From: Prochilodus magdalenae
Lineage: Eukaryota > Chordata > Actinopteri > Characiformes > Prochilodontidae
Assembly: GCA_024036415.1 (NCBI GenBank)
Contig: JAMWET010000477.1
Span: forward strand, 1,261,039 to 1,325,038
Reading direction: 5' to 3'
DNA length: 64,000 nt
The notes beneath the pieces were generated by a model. The model did no database searches. It had not been told where the DNA came from and saw only the letters and a program-made list of their open reading frames with translations. The position numbers and the translations under genes were made by a program. Shown one piece after another: positions 60,470 through 64,000 of the stretch. Position 1 is the first letter of the stretch, and each line of letters begins with the position of its first letter.

Positions 60470-60760
60470 ATTACTAAGAAGACTGGCTCTGTTGTAGGAG
60501 TTCAGCTGAACTCTCAGGTGGTTGTGGCAGAGCAAAGCACTGTCAACAAGCTGTTAGAGATCCTGGGCAATACCTCACACTCCCTGTAACTGCACTGGAA
60601 AACCAGAAAAGCACACTGGCAGACTGTTGCAGCTCCACCGTGTTAAAGAGTGTGTGAATTCTTTTTTACCCACTGCTATAAGGCTCTGCAACCTCTCACT
60701 GCAGAGATAGTACTGATCTTTTGCTGTCTGAACTGTGCTAAATCACAATTACTCTTCATC
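60470..60760 (+). pseudogene. LINE reverse-transcriptase C-terminal relic
   Basis: The + strand near 60551 reads LLEILGNTSHSL then a stop, and at 60639-60710 RVKECVNSFLPTAIRLCNLSL, ending in a stop. The S-F-L-P-T-A-I-R-L-x-N block is typical of the C-terminal end of fish non-LTR retrotransposon ORF2 proteins, and the preceding L-x-x-x-x-H-x-L spacing fits too. The two pieces are in different frames. Only the 3' tail of the element remains, as expected from 5' truncation. Confidence 0.65.
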
Positions 60761-60956
60761 ACTATAGGCAGACAACAGCTAGTACACACTGGGCAATAAA
60801 TCATAATCTACTATTGCAATGACATTTTCACTATGCACTGTATACTTTAAATACTGCTGCTATTCCCAGTTATGTTTACTACTAAGTTATGATTACGTTA
60901 CCTTTCAATTTAGTGCAATACCTGCTACTATGTAAATAAAACTAATCTGTCTTACT

Positions 60957-61690
60957 ACAGGGGCTGGCAAACTTTCAAGGTTTATTTGAAGTGAGATTGA
61001 TGCTGTAAAACTGTAAAAATGCTAATGATATACTTTTATTCTTATTTCTGTCTTATACATGTGCGTTTTTGTGCAAATATTTCCTCCTCGAGTGTAATTC
61101 ACTTTTACTCCCCTGTGAAAGTGGCCCACGTGTATTTGATCCGAAGGATACAGAATTTGGCTGTCCTTCACACGTGTCACACATGTACATAGATGCACAC
61201 AGATTACACTTATGATTTTAGTTGTCTTTGTGTTAATAACAGATATTTGGGAGTGTAATCAGTAGCCTCCATATGCAAGCAGAGTACAAACAGGTTAAGA
61301 TGAGACGTCAGTGCTTCTTGATTAAAGCTTCTACTCAATTTCTCCAAATATAGTTCTCTGTCTTTACTTATACATCTGTAATGTAGTGTCATTACATGAA
61401 AGGGCTGTATATCTTACTATACCACAATGGGACGTGCAGCACACTATCCTTGGTCAGCTTAGAAAGTCAGGTCTCAATAAAACAAAAGACACATGTGAAA
61501 AGTTTGGTTGTGCAGAAGTAGATCTTCCATTTTTGAACATAGAGATCTCAACCTCACAAGCCCACCAGCCAATACAACACCAGAGATGAAAACCATGTAG
61601 ACTATGTGGAGTGATGTTAAAGGATTTTAGTACAGAGGGTTGCAAACTTTCAAGGCTTATTTGGAGTGAGAGTGACAAAGACTGACTAAA
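60957..61690. repeat. Direct pair of a ~45-bp repeat, about 680 bp apart
   Basis: GGGCTGGCAAACTTTCAAGGTTTATTTGAAGTGAGATTGA (about 60961) and GGGTTGCAAACTTTCAAGGCTTATTTGGAGTGAGAGTGA (about 61638) are near-identical in the same orientation. They could be long terminal repeats of a small unknown element or a repeated dispersed motif. Confidence 0.6.
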
Positions 61691-62770
61691 CATTTTGGCA
61701 TAAGATGAATTTATTTCTTTGCATGCTGCCTAGTAACAAAACTGCAGTTAGATGCAGGGATTATACAGGTAAGGTTACAGTTGACATAGCAGTCTTTTAA
61801 TAATAACACTGGCAGTGATGTACACTCTGCTGCTGGATTTTCATTGCTTCTTGACAATGAGTCTGGTCTCTTGCTTGGCCACTTTTTTTCTTCTTTACTT
61901 CCTTCAAAAACATCTTCTTTGGTCTTTTCTCAGACTCTGTCCTGATGTTTATTCTAGAAGTACTGAGCTAGGTTGCTCTAGTTAAAACCCATAGTTGTTA
62001 GTGTGTGACATGATGGTGTAAAGTATTACCCAGATTTAGCAGGCATTCCAAGTCCGAAGTGGCAATGACAGACACGCTTCTCAACCATCAACATGCTTTT
62101 GTAGCTGCTATTCTAGGTTAAAAATCTCATATAATGTTACTTTAATTCAACCTATGAAGGCACGGTTATGCTGTGTACCATAGAACAACCACGTGGCAAC
62201 ATTTTTTTGTTTTTGAATATACAAATTTTGGCAACAACAAAATCAAATGAATAAAAGTGTATGTACATCTTGTGTTTTAAACTTTTAAAGTTAGTTCCTA
62301 AATAAAAAAGAAAAATAGCTCAGCGTGTTTTATTGCAAAGCAATTTTTGTGTAAAGTTCAAGTTTAGTGTTTCCCATACGAGCACAATGGGAAAAACAAC
62401 ATTTCTGTACCGTGGGGTTGTTTTGTGTCTGGGAAATGTGATGCCCAGTGATTTTTCAGCCTTCTAAGAAAAGGACATTTGAAGTGTAGTCGTGTTTTGT
62501 TTTTTATAAGTGCAAGAAGATGATCAGCCTGTAGAAAAAGCGGGCAATAGCTCAGATTTTATAAAATTGATATTCCAAATCAAATCGAGTCCTCTTGGTG
62601 ACTCCAGCTCTGTTCACAAAAGATATTTTGATACCCTAGTCCAAAATAATCACAATCATAAAATTATAACAGACCTGTTGCCAAAAAAACCTGCTAATAA
62701 TTTTTTAACATTTTCCATATGAAATAATTTTTTGTGTGTGAATTACTACTTAAAAGAAACCAATATATAT
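61691..62770. other. 3' flank, no gene seen
   Basis: AT-rich, chance frames only. Confidence 0.5.
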
Positions 62771-62779
62771 CTAACTATA

Positions 62780-63470
62780 TATGGTACGGTGAAGTTGGTA
62801 AGGTAGGGTGGAGCTGATGGTGTAAAGTGAGGTAAAGGTGAGTTGGTATGGTGAGGGTGTAAAGGTAAGTGAAGGTGAGTTGGTAAATGGATGTGGAGAT
62901 GAGGATGTAAAGGTGGGTGAAGGTGAGCTGGTTAAGTGATGTGGAGATGAGGGTGTAAAGGTGGGTGAAGGTGAGTTGGTAAAGTGATATGGAGATGAGG
63001 GTGTAAAGGTGGGTAAAGGTGAGCTGGTAAAGTGATGTGGAGATGAGGGTGTAATGGCGGGTGAAGGTGAGTTGGTAAAGTGATGTGGAAAAGAGGGTGT
63101 AAAGGTAGGTGAGGGTGAGGTGGTAAAGTGATGCGGAGACAAGGGCATAAAGGTGGGTGAGAGTGAGTTGGTAAAGTGATGTGGAGATGAGGGTGTAAAG
63201 GTGGGTGAAGGTAAGTTGGTAAAGTGATGTGGAGATGAGGATGTAAAGGTGGGTGAGGGTGAGTTGGTACATGATGTGGACATGAGGGTGTAAATGTGGG
63301 TGAGGGTGAGTTGGTAAAGTGATGTGGAGATGAGGGTATAAAGGTGGGTGAAGGTAAGTTGGTAAAGTGATGTGGAGATGAGGGTGTAAAGGTGGGTGAG
63401 GGTGAGTTAGTAAAGTGATTTGGAGATGAGGGTGTAAATGTGGGTGAGGTTGAGGTTGAGTAAAGTTTAC
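62780..63470. repeat. Minisatellite array 1, 48-bp unit
   Basis: Units read GGTAAAGTGATGTGGAGATG, AGGGTGTAAAGG, TGGGTGAAGGTGAGTT in sequence, 48 bp, about 14 tandem copies with modest divergence. As 48 is a multiple of three and stops are rare on the minus strand, the array gives long Ser/Pro/His/Thr/Phe-rich 16-residue repeat frames, which are not treated as a gene. Confidence 0.95.
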
Positions 63471-64000
63471 TTCAATAAGGTGAAGTAAAGATAAGGGTGT
63501 AAAGGGAGGTATGGGGGGGTTAGTAAGGTGAGGTGGGGGAGAGGGTGCAAAGTGAGGTAAAGGTATGTTAATATGGTGAGGTGTAGGAGAGGTTGTAAAG
63601 TGAGGTAAAGGTATGTTAATATGGTGAGGTGGAGGAGAGTGTGTAAAGTGAGGCAAGGGTATATTAAAATGGTGAGGTGGAGGAGAGGGTGTAAAGTGAG
63701 GGAAAGGTATGTTAAAATGGTAAGGTGGAGGAGAGGTTGTAAAGGTATGTTAATGTTCATATGGTGAGGTGGAGGAGAGGGTGTAAAGTGAGGTAAATGT
63801 ATGTTAATATGGTGAGGTGGGGAGAGGGTGTGATGTGAGGTAAAGGTATTTTAATATGGTGAGGTGGAGGAGAGGGTGTAAAGTGAGGTAAAGGTGTGTT
63901 AATATGGTGAGGTGGGGGAGAGGGTGTGATGTGGGGTTAAAGGTATTTTAAAATGGTGAGGTGGAGGAGAGGGTGTAAAGTGAGGTAAAGGTGAGGTGGA
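63471..64000. repeat. Minisatellite array 2, related 48-bp unit, cut by window end
   Basis: Units read GTAAAGTGAGGTAAAGGTAT, GTTAATATGGTGAGGTGG, AGGAGAGGGT, again 48 bp, about 11 copies. The GTAAAGTGA and GAG-rich parts match array 1, so both probably descend from one ancestral unit that diverged into two subfamilies. The array continues beyond the window. Confidence 0.95.

Noticed and set aside
62775..63656. 293-codon minus-strand open frame (largest apart from the cxxc4 frame)
   Set aside because: It is the translation of the 48-bp minisatellite; all repeats follow the DNA period and no start context or domain is seen.
62780..64000. CRISPR array
   Set aside because: The 48-bp units are fully tandem with no unique spacers, and this is a vertebrate genome.

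Overview
The window reads as vertebrate, almost certainly teleost fish, nuclear DNA. It is AT-rich and intron-dominated, full of simple repeats, and littered with decayed Tc1/mariner-type and hAT-type DNA transposons of kinds common in fish genomes. There is no operon structure and no dense coding. The repeat families suggest an otophysan (characin/catfish-like) fish, but that is recollection of repeat types, not something the sequence proves.

One protein-coding gene is supported: cxxc4 (IDAX), on the + strand, spanning nearly the whole window. A CpG-rich promoter and a probable noncoding first exon lie near 6.65-7.05 kb (predicted donor at 7055). The main coding exon starts after a predicted acceptor at 9264, has its ATG at 9382 and ends at a donor at 10201. 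The last coding exon is only 14 codons plus stop (55227-55271), after an intron of 45,026 bp. Joined, the two give a 287-residue protein with the eight-cysteine CXXC zinc finger, a basic NLS-like run, the KTGHQI Dishevelled-binding motif and the family C-terminus ending FRWFF. The product is expected to bind unmethylated CpG DNA, to bind Dishevelled and so dampen Wnt/beta-catenin signalling, and by family knowledge to interact with TET2. The 3' UTR probably ends near an AATAAA at 56152.

Layout: 1-6.6 kb is 5' flank with a mariner relic, a perfect 54-bp inverted repeat and telomere-like hexamers. 6.6-10.2 kb holds promoter, 5' exon and main coding exon. 10.2-55.2 kb is the giant intron. It carries relics of several Tc1/mariner-like elements (one internally deleted, one split by a nested hAT-like element with 8-bp target duplications), a foldback-type element, MITEs, a ~1-kb polypurine tract, a degenerate ~21-bp minisatellite and several GC-richer, repeat-poor blocks that are candidate regulatory DNA. 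One of those blocks contains a perfect DR1 nuclear-receptor site. 55.2-56.2 kb is the last exon and 3' UTR. 56.2-64 kb is 3' flank with a purine-rich block, a LINE relic and a 48-bp-period minisatellite that runs off the window end.

No tRNA, rRNA, CRISPR array or second host gene was recognised. Nearly all other open frames are translations of low-complexity DNA, transposon relics or chance. I found no clearly new molecular system. The most notable items are the structure of cxxc4, the nested transposon, the perfect inverted repeats and the two minisatellites.
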